Part shown: positions 18,973-27,588 of the stretch, piece after piece
Numbering within the stretch: the first letter of the stretch is position 1
Layout of the letters: each line of letters begins with the position of its first letter
Assembly (NCBI GenBank): GCA_947493885.1
Contig: CANLTE010000002.1
Coordinates: 310,001-374,000, forward strand
DNA: 64,000 nt
Reading direction: 5' to 3'
Source of the DNA: an uncultured Maribacter sp.
GTDB lineage: Bacteria > Bacteroidota > Bacteroidia > Flavobacteriales > Flavobacteriaceae
Made by a program: the position numbers and the translations under genes
Notes under the pieces: generated by a model
Seen by the model: only the letters and a program-made list of their open reading frames with translations
Databases searched by the model: none
Told to the model about the DNA's origin: nothing

Positions 18973-19759
18973 TACTAAGCCCTATATATAACCCTTCGTT
19001 TGCCCTTATATTGAAAACAGTATTGTCTTCAAAAATTAAATATTGTCCCTTTATTCCAACCAGTTTACCTGTGTAATTTGTTGTTTTAGAGAGGTTTAGG
19101 CTTTTTACCTTTTCTGGGTATTGTAAAACAGGAAATTCAAGATGAGTTTCTTGATTGTCGTTTATGTAATATGCGAGCACCTCATCAGGAAGGTATTGTT
19201 TTAGGTTATCTCTCCAATCAATTAGGTTTTCTTCCGTGACGCTGTTGGTTAGCATTTTTCTCCAATTGGTTTTATCTGCTACATGGTTTTTTAAAACTAC
19301 TTCGGTAATTCCTGCTAAATATCTATTAGGTACTTCAACAATTTCAATGGCTTCATGGGCACCTTGATCTATCCATCTTGTGGGAACCTGACCCTTTCTA
19401 GTAACGCCAACTTTTATGTTGCTTGAGTTTGCTAAGTAAACAATATGTGGTTGAAGCTGTGCTTTTTTTTCAAATTCTAAATCTCGATCTTCAATACCTA
19501 AATGCGCGGTGCTTAATTCTGGCCTCATTATCCAATCTCCTGCAGATGGGGTTTCAAAAAAACAACTTTTACAAAAACCTTGTCTGTAAATAGGTTTGTT
19601 TTTGCTACAATTTAAACATTGTGTTTTTATATAATTAAGCGAAAGCGTTTTGTTTAAAACCTGATTAACATTTAAAAAATCATTAAAAAACACTAAGTAA
19701 TATTGAATGGGGCTGCCAATTTCGGTTTGCATTTTTTGTAAGACACCTTCGTATTGCAT
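18965..19759 (-). CDS. DUF2797 protein with zinc-ribbon-like cysteines
   Basis: The 264-residue protein fits the DUF2797 family: MQYEGVLQKM at the start, a cluster of four cysteines (Cys48, Cys51, Cys63, Cys66 in CLNC...FCKSC) likely to bind zinc, then the conserved HIVYLANSSNIKVGVTRKGQVPTRWIDQGA block, which resembles a GIY-YIG-type fold start (VYLA...KVGVTR). Function is unknown; a nucleic-acid role is only a guess. The gene is divergent from the GH3 gene with a 110-base gap and overlaps the AsmA-like gene end by eight bases. Confidence 0.83.
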   Translation of the reverse strand: MQYEGVLQKMQTEIGSPIQYYLVFFNDFLNVNQVLNKTLSLNYIKTQCLNCSKNKPIYRQGFCKSCFFETPSAGDWIMRPELSTAHLGIEDRDLEFEKKAQLQPHIVYLANSSNIKVGVTRKGQVPTRWIDQGAHEAIEIVEVPNRYLAGITEVVLKNHVADKTNWRKMLTNSVTEENLIDWRDNLKQYLPDEVLAYYINDNQETHLEFPVLQYPEKVKSLNLSKTTNYTGKLVGIKGQYLIFEDNTVFNIRANEGLYIGLSIS

Positions 19760-19869
19760 TGTTATAAATCTTATTGTAAATCAATTTGAAATGAGAACTA
19801 ATAAAGTTATTTTTAGCTATTGAATAATTTTGTAGATAATTCAAAAACAAAGGATAAAGATAACCTAAA

Positions 19870-21384
19870 ATGCCAATACCTTTATTTAATTCCATAGCAT
19901 CTTGGCTTTTGAAAAAGCGATACCATCAAATAGAGCTTTTTTTGAAATACCCAGAAGAAGTTCAAGAGGAAGTTTTAAAACAACTTTTGGAAATAGCAGA
20001 GGATACGGAGATAGGTAAAAAGTTTGGTTTTGAGTCTATTACTAATTACGAAACCTTTAATGAGAGGATTCCCATTGTTTCCTATGAGGAGATCGAGCCT
20101 ATTATAGAACGCACAAGAAGAGGAGAGCAAAACATTTTTTGGCCTACATCTATCAAGTGGTTTGCTAAAAGTAGCGGAACAACCAATGCCAAAAGTAAAT
20201 TTATTCCAGTAAGTTCAGAAGCTCTTGAAGATTGTCATTATAAATCAGGAAAAGATTTACTCTGCTTGTATCTAAATAACAATGAAAACTCTCAATTATT
20301 TACTGGTAAGAGTCTTAGGTTAGGGGGGAGTAAACAGTTGTATGAGCAGAATGGCTCTTTTTTTGGAGATTTGTCCGCTATTTTAATAGATAATATGCCG
20401 CTTTGGGCGGAATTTAGTAGTACGCCTAGTAATAGGGTTTCTTTAATGAGCGAATGGGAGAGTAAGTTAAAAGCTATTATACATGAAAGTACTCAAGAGA
20501 ATGTTACAAGTTTAGCTGGTGTACCTTCATGGATGTTGGTGTTAATGAATAATGTTCTTGAAGAAACGGGTAAAGGTAATTTGTTTGAAGTGTGGGAAAA
20601 CCTAGAAGTGTATTTTCATGGAGGTGTAAGCTTTAACCCTTATATGGAACAATATCAGAACTTACTTCCGCGAAAATCATTTCAATATTATGAAATATAT
20701 AATGCGTCGGAAGGTTTTTTTGCAATTCAGGATAGAAATAATTCCAAAGAGCTTTTGTTGATGCTAGACTATGGAATTTTTTACGAATTTATTCCTGTTG
20801 AAAATTGTGGAACAGCTGATGAAAAAGCTATTCCACTTTGGCAAGTAAAACGAAATGTTAATTATGCCATTGTAATCACTACTAATTCTGGGTTATGGAG
20901 GTATAAAATAGGGGACACAGTTCGTTTTACTTCATTAAGTCCCTATAGAATAAAAGTTACTGGACGAACTAAGCATCATATTAATGTTTTTGGAGAGGAG
21001 TTAATTATTGAGAATGCAGAGGATGCGTTAAAAAATGTTTGTAAAAAAACAAGCACTGAAATCAAGGACTATACGGTGGCACCTATTTTTATGTCAGGTA
21101 AGGAAAAAGGTGCTCATGAATGGATAATTGAGTTTAGAAAACCTCCCAAAGATTTAAAGTATTTTACAGAACTTTTGGATAATGCACTAAAGTCGTTAAA
21201 CTCTGATTATGAGGCTAAACGTTATAACAATATAACTTTAAAAATGCCTCTTATTCATATAGCAAGAGAAAACTTGTTTTATGATTGGTTAAGGGCAAAT
21301 GATAAGCTCGGAGGGCAGCACAAAATACCAAGATTATCTAATAAACGAGACTACATCGAAGAATTACTTCAGATAAACAAATAA
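19870..21384 (+). CDS. GH3-family acyl-acid amido synthetase
   Basis: The 504-residue protein is full length for the GH3 family of adenylating enzymes. Visible motifs are the ATP-binding KSSGTTNAKSKFIPVS (about 99-114), YNASEGFFAIQD (about 276-287) and the hinge WRYKIGDTVRF (about 343-353). In plants these enzymes join amino acids to jasmonate or auxin; bacterial substrates are mostly unknown, so the auxin name should not be taken literally. A -7 box TAATTTTG is at 19825-19832. A small alpha/beta hydrolase gene follows after 59 bases on the same strand. Confidence 0.9.
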   Translation: MPIPLFNSIASWLLKKRYHQIELFLKYPEEVQEEVLKQLLEIAEDTEIGKKFGFESITNYETFNERIPIVSYEEIEPIIERTRRGEQNIFWPTSIKWFAKSSGTTNAKSKFIPVSSEALEDCHYKSGKDLLCLYLNNNENSQLFTGKSLRLGGSKQLYEQNGSFFGDLSAILIDNMPLWAEFSSTPSNRVSLMSEWESKLKAIIHESTQENVTSLAGVPSWMLVLMNNVLEETGKGNLFEVWENLEVYFHGGVSFNPYMEQYQNLLPRKSFQYYEIYNASEGFFAIQDRNNSKELLLMLDYGIFYEFIPVENCGTADEKAIPLWQVKRNVNYAIVITTNSGLWRYKIGDTVRFTSLSPYRIKVTGRTKHHINVFGEELIIENAEDALKNVCKKTSTEIKDYTVAPIFMSGKEKGAHEWIIEFRKPPKDLKYFTELLDNALKSLNSDYEAKRYNNITLKMPLIHIARENLFYDWLRANDKLGGQHKIPRLSNKRDYIEELLQINK

Positions 21385-21443
21385 ATATGAGATTTTGTCG
21401 TTTTATGATCACATTGTACTTAACAAACTAAACTAACGGTATT

Positions 21444-22004
21444 ATGAAAGCAGAACGACTAGTAATTGTCTCAGACATGTGGGGAGCTAAAAAAGGGCTT
21501 TGGATAACATCGTATCTGGGATATTTACAGCAATATTATGACATTGTTTTTTATGATGTTCAACAATTAGCGAATCTTGATATTAAAATTAATTCTGAAG
21601 AAAATATTCATCAAGCTTTTGTAGATGGAGGCATTGACACTGCGGTTGCGCATTTATTAAAAAAAGAAACACAACCTTCTCATTACTTAGCATTTAGTAC
21701 TGGAGGAACGGTATTGTGGAAAGCTGCTGCTTTGGGTCTTCCTGTAAAATCTATCTACGCAGTTTCAGCGACTAGAGTTAGGTATGAGGAGGAAAAACCA
21801 AAAACCGATATAACGCTGGTTTATGGCGAAAATGATGATTTTAGACCAACAAGTAATTGGTTAAGTAAAATGAAAGTTAATACTGATATCATTGAAAATT
21901 TCGGGCATACTTTGTATACTGATGAAAAAATGATAAAGAGTATTTGTAAAGATTTATTAGACAAAGTAACACATAGTGTTCCTAAATATAAAAAAGCGGT
22001 TTAA
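21444..22004 (+). CDS. Small alpha/beta-hydrolase-like protein
   Basis: The 186-residue protein has the nucleophile elbow AFSTGG (Ser85), an acidic loop YGENDDF (Asp131/Asp132) and a late NFGHTLY (His155), in the order expected for a Ser-Asp-His triad. It is short for the fold and has no signal peptide, so it is cytoplasmic. The motif F-S-T-G-G deviates from G-x-S-x-G, so activity is plausible but unproven. It follows the GH3 gene by 59 bases and abuts clpX tail to tail with no gap; a bidirectional terminator overlaps its last codons. Confidence 0.72.
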   Translation: MKAERLVIVSDMWGAKKGLWITSYLGYLQQYYDIVFYDVQQLANLDIKINSEENIHQAFVDGGIDTAVAHLLKKETQPSHYLAFSTGGTVLWKAAALGLPVKSIYAVSATRVRYEEEKPKTDITLVYGENDDFRPTSNWLSKMKVNTDIIENFGHTLYTDEKMIKSICKDLLDKVTHSVPKYKKAV

Positions 22005-22020
22005 TTAAGAAACCGCTTTT
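21992..22020. terminator. Bidirectional terminator inside two convergent gene ends
   Basis: AAAAGCGGTTT (21992-22002) and AAACCGCTTTT (22010-22020) form a perfect 11-base stem with a seven-base loop. T-rich tracts flank it on both sides. It lies across the stop codons of the hydrolase gene (22004) and clpX (22005), so both proteins end with codons for Lys-Ala-Val. Confidence 0.85.
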
Positions 22021-23240
22021 AATTTTTTTACTGTTTCGTGTGACAGTTTATTTTCTGCGTAAGGTTTTGTAACCTTAAATTCTTTTTCTTCACTACTAGG
22101 TAATTCAAACATTGCGTCGGTAAAAATCGCTTCACATAAAGACCTTAAACCTCTGGCTCCTAATTTATATTCAATGGCTTTTTCCACAATATAATCTAGC
22201 GCTTGATCCGTAATGGTGAATGTTATTCCGTCCATGCCAAAAAGTTTTTCGTATTGCTTTATAATGGCGTTTTTCGGCTCAGTTAAAATGGCTCTAAGCG
22301 TTTTAGTATCTAAAGGATTCATATGTGTTAGCACTGGAAGTCTACCAATAATTTCAGGAATTAATCCAAACTCCTTTAAATCTCTTGGAATAATATATTG
22401 TAAGATATTATCATTGTCTAAATGCTCTTCAGCCTTAGAGGCACTATAACCAACAGCTTGCATGTTAAGCCTTTTGGTAATGGCTCTTTCTATTCCATCA
22501 AAAGCTCCACCTGCAATAAATAAAATATTTTCGGTGTTAACTTCAATAAATTTTTGATCAGGATGTTTTCTGCCCCCTTTTGGCGGAACATTTACTACAG
22601 TACCTTCAAGAAGTTTAAGCAGGCCTTGTTGAACACCTTCTCCTGAAACATCTCTGGTAATAGAAGGATTGTCGCTTTTACGAGCAATTTTATCTATTTC
22701 ATCAATAAATACAATTCCTCTTTCCGCTTTTTCTAAATTATAGTCTGCAGCCTGAAGTAAGCGTGTAAGTATGCTTTCTACATCTTCTCCAACATACCCT
22801 GCCTCAGTTAACACAGTAGCATCTACAATGGCTAAAGGAACATTAAGCATTTTTGCTATAGTTTTAGCAATAAGGGTTTTTCCTGTTCCCGTTTGCCCAA
22901 CCATAATAATATTACTTTTTTGAATTTCAATATCGTCCTCTTTGGGTGATGGCTGAAGTAGTCTTTTATAATGATTATATACAGCAACAGACATCACCTT
23001 TTTAGTGCGTTCTTGGCCAATTATAAAAGTGTCTAAAAAATCTTTAATTTCAATTGGTTTTTTCAAAACCAATTCGGAAGATAAATCGTTTGTTTTACTT
23101 TGTTTAGATTCTTCAGCAACAATACCGTGCGCTTGTTCAATACAGCGATCGCAAATATGAGCATCTAATCCTGCTATCAATAAATTTGTTTCTGGTTTTT
23201 TTCTACCACAAAACGAACATTCTAAGTTTTCCTTTGCCAT
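22005..23240 (-). CDS. clpX: ATP-dependent Clp protease ATP-binding subunit ClpX
   Basis: The 411-residue protein has the N-terminal zinc-binding domain (Cys8, Cys11, Cys30, Cys33), Walker A GQTGTGKT (about 121-128), Walker B FIDEIDK (about 180-186), and the IGF-like ClpP-docking region follows. It unfolds tagged substrates and feeds them to ClpP. The gene order tig-clpP-clpX on the minus strand is conserved in bacteria. It starts 98 bases downstream of clpP and ends directly against the convergent hydrolase gene. Confidence 0.98.
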   Translation of the reverse strand: MAKENLECSFCGRKKPETNLLIAGLDAHICDRCIEQAHGIVAEESKQSKTNDLSSELVLKKPIEIKDFLDTFIIGQERTKKVMSVAVYNHYKRLLQPSPKEDDIEIQKSNIIMVGQTGTGKTLIAKTIAKMLNVPLAIVDATVLTEAGYVGEDVESILTRLLQAADYNLEKAERGIVFIDEIDKIARKSDNPSITRDVSGEGVQQGLLKLLEGTVVNVPPKGGRKHPDQKFIEVNTENILFIAGGAFDGIERAITKRLNMQAVGYSASKAEEHLDNDNILQYIIPRDLKEFGLIPEIIGRLPVLTHMNPLDTKTLRAILTEPKNAIIKQYEKLFGMDGITFTITDQALDYIVEKAIEYKLGARGLRSLCEAIFTDAMFELPSSEEKEFKVTKPYAENKLSHETVKKLKAVS

Positions 23241-23338
23241 AACATCATAATTGTTATATTCTTAAAATATAACGAAAGAAATTACAAATTGGTTTAAAAA
23301 TAGATGAGTAACATCTATTTTGAGTTAATTAGTCGATA

Positions 23339-24019
23339 TTATTCCTTTTCCCTAACTAGAATTTCGTCAATCATTCCGTATTCTTTCGCTTCACCTGCCT
23401 TCATCCAGTAATCTCTATCGCTATTCTCACGAACCTTATCCACAGATTGCCCTGAGTGTTGTCCTATTATTTGATAAAGCTCCTCTTTGAGCTTTAAAAT
23501 TTCTCTTGCAGTAATTTCAATGTCACTAGCCTGACCTTGAGCTCCACCCATTGGTTGATGAATCATGACTCTTGAATGGGTAAGACCACTTCGCTTGCCT
23601 TTTTCACCAGCACACAATAATACTGCCGCCATTGAAGCTGCCATACCAGTACAAATTGTAGCCACATCTGGCTTAATAAACTGCATGGTGTCATAAATTC
23701 CTAAACCAGCGTAAACACTTCCTCCCGGAGAGTTAATATATATTTGAATATCTTTTGTTGCATCCGCACTTTCTAAAAACAACAATTGCGCTTGAACGAT
23801 GTTTGCAACCTGATCATTAATTCCCGTTCCTAAAAAAATAATTCTATCCATCATTAATCTGGAAAACACATCCATGGCAATTGCATTTAGTTGTCTTTCC
23901 TCAATTATATTGGGCGTCATGTTTACAGGATACATACTACTTACTATTTTATCGTAGTACATGCTGTTAATGCCTTGGTCTTTTATAGCGTAATTTTTGA
24001 ATTCTTTTCCGTAATCCAT
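23339..24019 (-). CDS. clpP: ATP-dependent Clp protease proteolytic subunit ClpP
   Basis: The 226-residue serine protease has the triad Ser129 (CTGMAASMA), His154 (VMIHQP) and Asp203, with the 25-residue Ser-His spacing of E. coli ClpP. The N-terminal 30 residues before MTPNIIEERQ are longer than in E. coli and probably removed or flexible; an internal ATG upstream of MTPNIIEE exists. Forms the barrel chamber with ClpX. It is separated from tig by an 88-base gap that holds a terminator, so it may have its own promoter. Confidence 0.97.
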   Translation of the reverse strand: MDYGKEFKNYAIKDQGINSMYYDKIVSSMYPVNMTPNIIEERQLNAIAMDVFSRLMMDRIIFLGTGINDQVANIVQAQLLFLESADATKDIQIYINSPGGSVYAGLGIYDTMQFIKPDVATICTGMAASMAAVLLCAGEKGKRSGLTHSRVMIHQPMGGAQGQASDIEITAREILKLKEELYQIIGQHSGQSVDKVRENSDRDYWMKAGEAKEYGMIDEILVREKE

Positions 24020-24051
24020 GTTGGTATAATCAATTTAAAGGATAAAAAAAT

Positions 24052-24078
24052 GGTGCCGAAAATATTATTTTCGGCACC
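24052..24078 (-). terminator. Intrinsic terminator between tig and clpP
   Basis: GGTGCCGAAAA (24052-24062) pairs exactly with TTTTCGGCACC (24068-24078) around a five-base loop. On the minus strand the stem is followed by ATTTTTTT (24043-24051 region). It would end the trigger-factor transcript and uncouple it at least partly from clpP. Confidence 0.85.
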
Positions 24079-24107
24079 GTAAAGATACTTAAATATTTTT
24101 TGGAAAA

Positions 24108-25430
24108 CTACCCATAAACTTCTTTGACAAAGTTTTCGTAAGTAACTTCTTTAGTCTTCAAATTTACCTTTTCCTTGTAAAGTGTTAGTAGCTTTTGACT
24201 CATAAGTTGTTCAGACAAACGCTTTACCTCATCTTGGTTGCTCATTACTCTTGTGGCAATGTTGTCTAATTCTTCTTCCTGAGGGTTTAACTGACCAAAT
24301 TGAGCCATTTGAGATTTAATAAAACCTTTAGCAAATTCCTTTAACTCATCAAACTGAATTTGAATATCGTTGTCTTTAATAATTTTACCTTCTATTAGTT
24401 GGTAGCGTAAACCTTTTTCAGATTTTTCAAATTCTTCAACAGCTTCTTCTTCTGTTAACGGCTTTTCTCCTGTGGTTTTAATCCATTTGGTTAAAAACGC
24501 TGTAGGAAGTTCAAATTTTGTATTGTCAATAAAGTATTCAGTAACATCATTTAAAAGCTTTTGGTCTGACTGTTGTTCAAACTGCTTTTCTGAATCTTCT
24601 TTTATTTTAGCTTTGAGTTCTTTTTCAGAAGAAACTGTGTCTTTGCCAAATAACTTGTCAAAAAGCTCTTGATTCAACTCTGCAGGCTCTGTTTCGTTAA
24701 TTTCTTCGATTGTTAAAGAAACTTCTATATCTAATTTTTCTGCTTTTTCTTTTTCAATACCTAAAAGACTAAATAGAAGGTGGTCTTCTTTTAAAAGTCC
24801 TTTAGTCTTAAGCGTTACGGTATCTCCCGCTTTTTTGCCTAAAAGGCTATCAATAGCTTTTTTAGACTTAAGTTTACTAACTTCTAAAGTAGTTTTGTTT
24901 TCAATTTCTTCAGCTTCGTTTTTGAAAACACCGTTGATTTCACTTGTTTTTTCAACTTCAGACTTACTAACTAGTTTTCCGTATTGTTTTTGAATACGTT
25001 CCACTTGCTCATTAATCATTTTATCGTCAGCGACTATGTTATAATGAGTAATGGCTTTTTTTGTTTTAAGAGCAATATCAAAATTTGGAGCTAAACCAAG
25101 TTCAAACTCAAAGTCAAAATCCTCTTGATCCCAATCAAAATTATCTTGTTGTTTTGGTAAAGGGTTTCCAAGAACATCTAGTTTTTCCTCAGTAAGAAAT
25201 TTGTTTAAATTGTCTTGAATTAACTTGTTTACCTCATCAACCAATACTGCTTTGCCGTACTGCTTTTTGATAAGTCCCATAGGTACTTGACCTTTTCTAA
25301 ACCCTGGGATATTCGCCTGTTTTTTATAGTCTTTAAGTATAGTTTCTACTTTGTCTTTATAGTCATCTTTAGTGATGGCTACTTTTACTACAGCATTTAA
25401 CTCGTCAATCTGCTCTTTTGTAATATTCAT
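24108..25430 (-). CDS. tig: Trigger factor (ribosome-associated chaperone)
   Basis: The start is ATG 25430 (MNITKEQIDELNAVVKVAI); an upstream in-frame extension to 25520 would contain the promoter and is not conserved-looking. The 440-residue product has the ribosome-binding N-domain with the signature region PGFRKGQVPMGLIKKQYGKA (about 40-60), a divergent central PPIase-like part and a long charged helical C-domain. It binds nascent chains at the ribosome exit. Strong promoter at 25467-25497. It heads the tig-clpP-clpX block but a terminator follows it. Confidence 0.94.
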   Translation of the reverse strand: MNITKEQIDELNAVVKVAITKDDYKDKVETILKDYKKQANIPGFRKGQVPMGLIKKQYGKAVLVDEVNKLIQDNLNKFLTEEKLDVLGNPLPKQQDNFDWDQEDFDFEFELGLAPNFDIALKTKKAITHYNIVADDKMINEQVERIQKQYGKLVSKSEVEKTSEINGVFKNEAEEIENKTTLEVSKLKSKKAIDSLLGKKAGDTVTLKTKGLLKEDHLLFSLLGIEKEKAEKLDIEVSLTIEEINETEPAELNQELFDKLFGKDTVSSEKELKAKIKEDSEKQFEQQSDQKLLNDVTEYFIDNTKFELPTAFLTKWIKTTGEKPLTEEEAVEEFEKSEKGLRYQLIEGKIIKDNDIQIQFDELKEFAKGFIKSQMAQFGQLNPQEEELDNIATRVMSNQDEVKRLSEQLMSQKLLTLYKEKVNLKTKEVTYENFVKEVYG

Positions 25431-25466
25431 TCCTCTGTTTAATTTATTGAAATGTAAAATGGGATG

Positions 25467-25497
25467 CAAAAGTACTATATTTTCTGAAGTAGGACAA
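25467..25497 (-). promoter_or_regulatory. Promoter of tig
   Basis: On the minus strand TTG (25495-25497) is followed after 20 bases by TACTTTTG (25467-25474), matching the Bacteroidota consensus. The tig ATG is 37 bases downstream of the -7 box, which also argues against the longer start at 25520. Confidence 0.75.
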
Positions 25498-25534
25498 GTT
25501 TTTAAAATACTGAACTTCAAATACTAAGTTGGAA

Positions 25535-25879
25535 TCATTTATCTTTCTTTAACAAAGAGAATAATATGGATTGAAGAAAAGAGAGAAGTAAACTAAATAG
25601 TAATGCCCACCAGATATTATCAATACTAAAACCATTAATTAATGCATTTGCAAGCAATACAATAATTGCATTAATTATTAAAAGAAACAATCCAAATGTA
25701 ATTATGGTCACTGGTAGTGTTAGGATTACTAAAATGGGTCGTACAATAAAGTTTAGTAACCCTAAAACAATGGCAACTATTAACGCTGTAGTATAGGTGT
25801 CTATGGCAACACCAGGAAGAATATTTCCCAAAACGATTACCGCAGCAGCAGATAAAAGTAAACGTAAAATTAGATTCAT
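25535..25879 (-). CDS. Small four-helix membrane protein (phage_holin_4_2 fold)
   Basis: The 114-residue protein (MNLILRLLLSAAAVIVLG...) has four hydrophobic helices with LPG (NILPGVAIDTY) and the block GLLNFIVRPILVILTLPVTI, characteristic of Pfam phage_holin_4_2 (COG1950, YvlD-like). Despite the family name there is no phage gene nearby; it is a common chromosomal membrane protein of unknown role. An alternative ATG at 25909 exists but lies inside the terminator stem of the upstream gene, so 25879 is preferred. tig follows downstream after about 100 bases with its own promoter. Confidence 0.85.
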   Translation of the reverse strand: MNLILRLLLSAAAVIVLGNILPGVAIDTYTTALIVAIVLGLLNFIVRPILVILTLPVTIITFGLFLLIINAIIVLLANALINGFSIDNIWWALLFSLLLSFLQSILFSLLKKDK

Positions 25880-25898
25880 GGTTAAGTGTTTAATTAAA

Positions 25899-25923
25899 AA
25901 AGGCACCATTATTTGGTGCCTTT
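25899..25923 (-). terminator. Intrinsic terminator of the SGNH lipoprotein gene
   Basis: AAAGGCACCA (25899-25908) pairs with TGGTGCCTTT (25914-25923) around TTATT. On the minus strand the stem is followed by more T residues (TTTTTTAATTA with the stem end). It lies between the SGNH gene stop (25950) and the start of the small membrane protein gene. Confidence 0.82.
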
Positions 25924-25949
25924 AATATAATCAATTATTGTATTGTAAA

Positions 25950-27461
25950 CTAGTTTATGTACAGACCTGTATAATCTAAAGGGTCTACTGGGTCTAGATT
26001 AGAGCCGTATGTTTCATTTATTTTTTTAATGAATTCATTTGCTACTATAGCGTAGCCGCGTGGGGATAAATGCACGCCATCTAGAGAGAATCCTCCGCCT
26101 GTACCAAATATAGTTGTAACGGTACTACCATCGGTCAAGGGGATTCCAGTTTCAGCTCTTATCAATAAAGCTTTTACATCTACCACAGGTATATTGTATA
26201 AGGCGGCAATCGCATCAATTTGTGCGTTTATTTTGTCGGTTCCAGATGTTATACTTGCTTGTTCTTCTGGAGTTAAAACCCATTTGTCACCTAAAGGAAC
26301 AGAAACTCCATTAATAAGTGTTGGGTTGTTGTTGACTGTTGTGCCAATTAATTGCCGAGCCGGTAGAACTACAAGGTCTTCGGCTGTTGCCTGTCTCATA
26401 TTAATTAATGAGCTGGCACCTTCAATAGGAAGTGTAGTTAAATCGGTTAAACTTTCGTCGATGATTACTACTGCATTACCTTCTCCAGCGGTAAATGATA
26501 TTGTTCTTTTTGATAATTCCTCGTCATTTATTACGTTTTGTAGATTTAATCCAATAAGTGCATTATTATATGCCGAATAATTAAAATTTAATAAATCAAC
26601 AGTAGCTTGGTCTAAAGGTACTGGGTTATGAGGAACTGTTGTAAAATAAGGTAGCTGAGCAATGTTTGGAATATTCGCAACAATGCCCTGTTTAGTTCCA
26701 TTTGCAGATAAACCAGATAGCAATCCAGAATATACACTCGCAAAAACATTTTCGTTGGTAATATCCTCCGAACCATATTGTGTTGGGTCGATATTCATTG
26801 TAATATTATGGTCTTCACCAACACCACCTCCTACGGCATACCCAAGTACATCGTTACTGCCTATCCAAAGTGAAAAGAATGAAGGATTTTGGATTAATGC
26901 ATCACCAATGATACTTGCATCTGGTGAGGAAGCGAATCTAACAAAGTATGGATTGGCTCTGCCTATTGCTAAATTGGTGAGGCTACCATATCCTTCAAGT
27001 CCTATGTGATAACTTTTTGCTCCAGGAACTCCCATATTATTAAAACTTCCAGAAAGCGTTTGAGTAACATCTGTGATTGGTGAACCCTCTACTCTTGTTG
27101 GGCTTGGGTCTCCTGAGGCAAAAGAAAGAAAAAACCTATTAGGGAGAGCAGGTACTCCAGGAATTATTAGCCCACCTAAATTGTCAGCCATGTACGGAAT
27201 TTTAAATTCGCCACCCCCTGCAAGTGCAAACTGAGCTGCAAGCATATTGGGCATTGAAGCTTCTTGTCCATCTTTAAATAAAGCTCCGTCCGAAAAACCT
27301 GCAGTCAGAGAGTTTCCAACTGCTACATAATTAGAAAAATCAGCAGTTCCACTAGTATAAACTTTTGGCTCTGGAGGGGTAGGAGGGGCTAACGACTCAT
27401 CGTCAGTACATGAAACTATAAAAAGGCTAGATATCAATAATAAAACAAAATATTTTTTCAT
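25950..27461 (-). CDS. SGNH/GDSL-hydrolase-like lipoprotein
   Basis: The 503-residue protein has a lipoprotein signal (FIVSC at Cys18, followed by acidic TDDES). The SGNH blocks are present: block I VAVGNSLTAGF with Ser51 (Asn in place of the usual Asp of GDS), block II Gly in GVPGAKSYHIG, block III WIGSNDVLG, and block V LDGVHLSPRGYAI with Asp and His near the C-terminus. It should be an outer-membrane esterase or lipase; substrate unknown. Promoter TTG-N19-TACTTTTG at 27514-27543 and its own terminator mark it as a single-gene unit. Confidence 0.87.
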   Translation of the reverse strand: MKKYFVLLLISSLFIVSCTDDESLAPPTPPEPKVYTSGTADFSNYVAVGNSLTAGFSDGALFKDGQEASMPNMLAAQFALAGGGEFKIPYMADNLGGLIIPGVPALPNRFFLSFASGDPSPTRVEGSPITDVTQTLSGSFNNMGVPGAKSYHIGLEGYGSLTNLAIGRANPYFVRFASSPDASIIGDALIQNPSFFSLWIGSNDVLGYAVGGGVGEDHNITMNIDPTQYGSEDITNENVFASVYSGLLSGLSANGTKQGIVANIPNIAQLPYFTTVPHNPVPLDQATVDLLNFNYSAYNNALIGLNLQNVINDEELSKRTISFTAGEGNAVVIIDESLTDLTTLPIEGASSLINMRQATAEDLVVLPARQLIGTTVNNNPTLINGVSVPLGDKWVLTPEEQASITSGTDKINAQIDAIAALYNIPVVDVKALLIRAETGIPLTDGSTVTTIFGTGGGFSLDGVHLSPRGYAIVANEFIKKINETYGSNLDPVDPLDYTGLYIN

Positions 27462-27513
27462 CTATATTTAGATTTATTTAATAAAATACACTAAAACATA
27501 AAAATGTCATTCT

Positions 27514-27543
27514 CAAAAGTAATTATTTTTAAGAAATATGCAA
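27514..27543 (-). promoter_or_regulatory. Promoter of the SGNH lipoprotein gene
   Basis: On the minus strand TTG (27541-27543) is followed after 19 bases by TACTTTTG (27514-27521). This is a full consensus match. The start codon is 53 bases downstream. Confidence 0.75.
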
Positions 27544-27588
27544 TGCTTTGCATCATAAAATTATGCATGCATAGTATTTATTAGCCTT

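Noticed and set aside
25535-25879. Holin-like protein as sign of a prophage
   Set aside because: The family name is misleading; no phage structural, integrase or lysis genes are nearby and the gene lies in core genome between tig and an SGNH lipoprotein gene.
24052-25923. Shared GGTGCC stems at 24052-24078 and 25899-25923 as a repeat family
   Set aside because: The similarity is limited to about seven bases inside two ordinary intrinsic terminators; no extended repeat is present.
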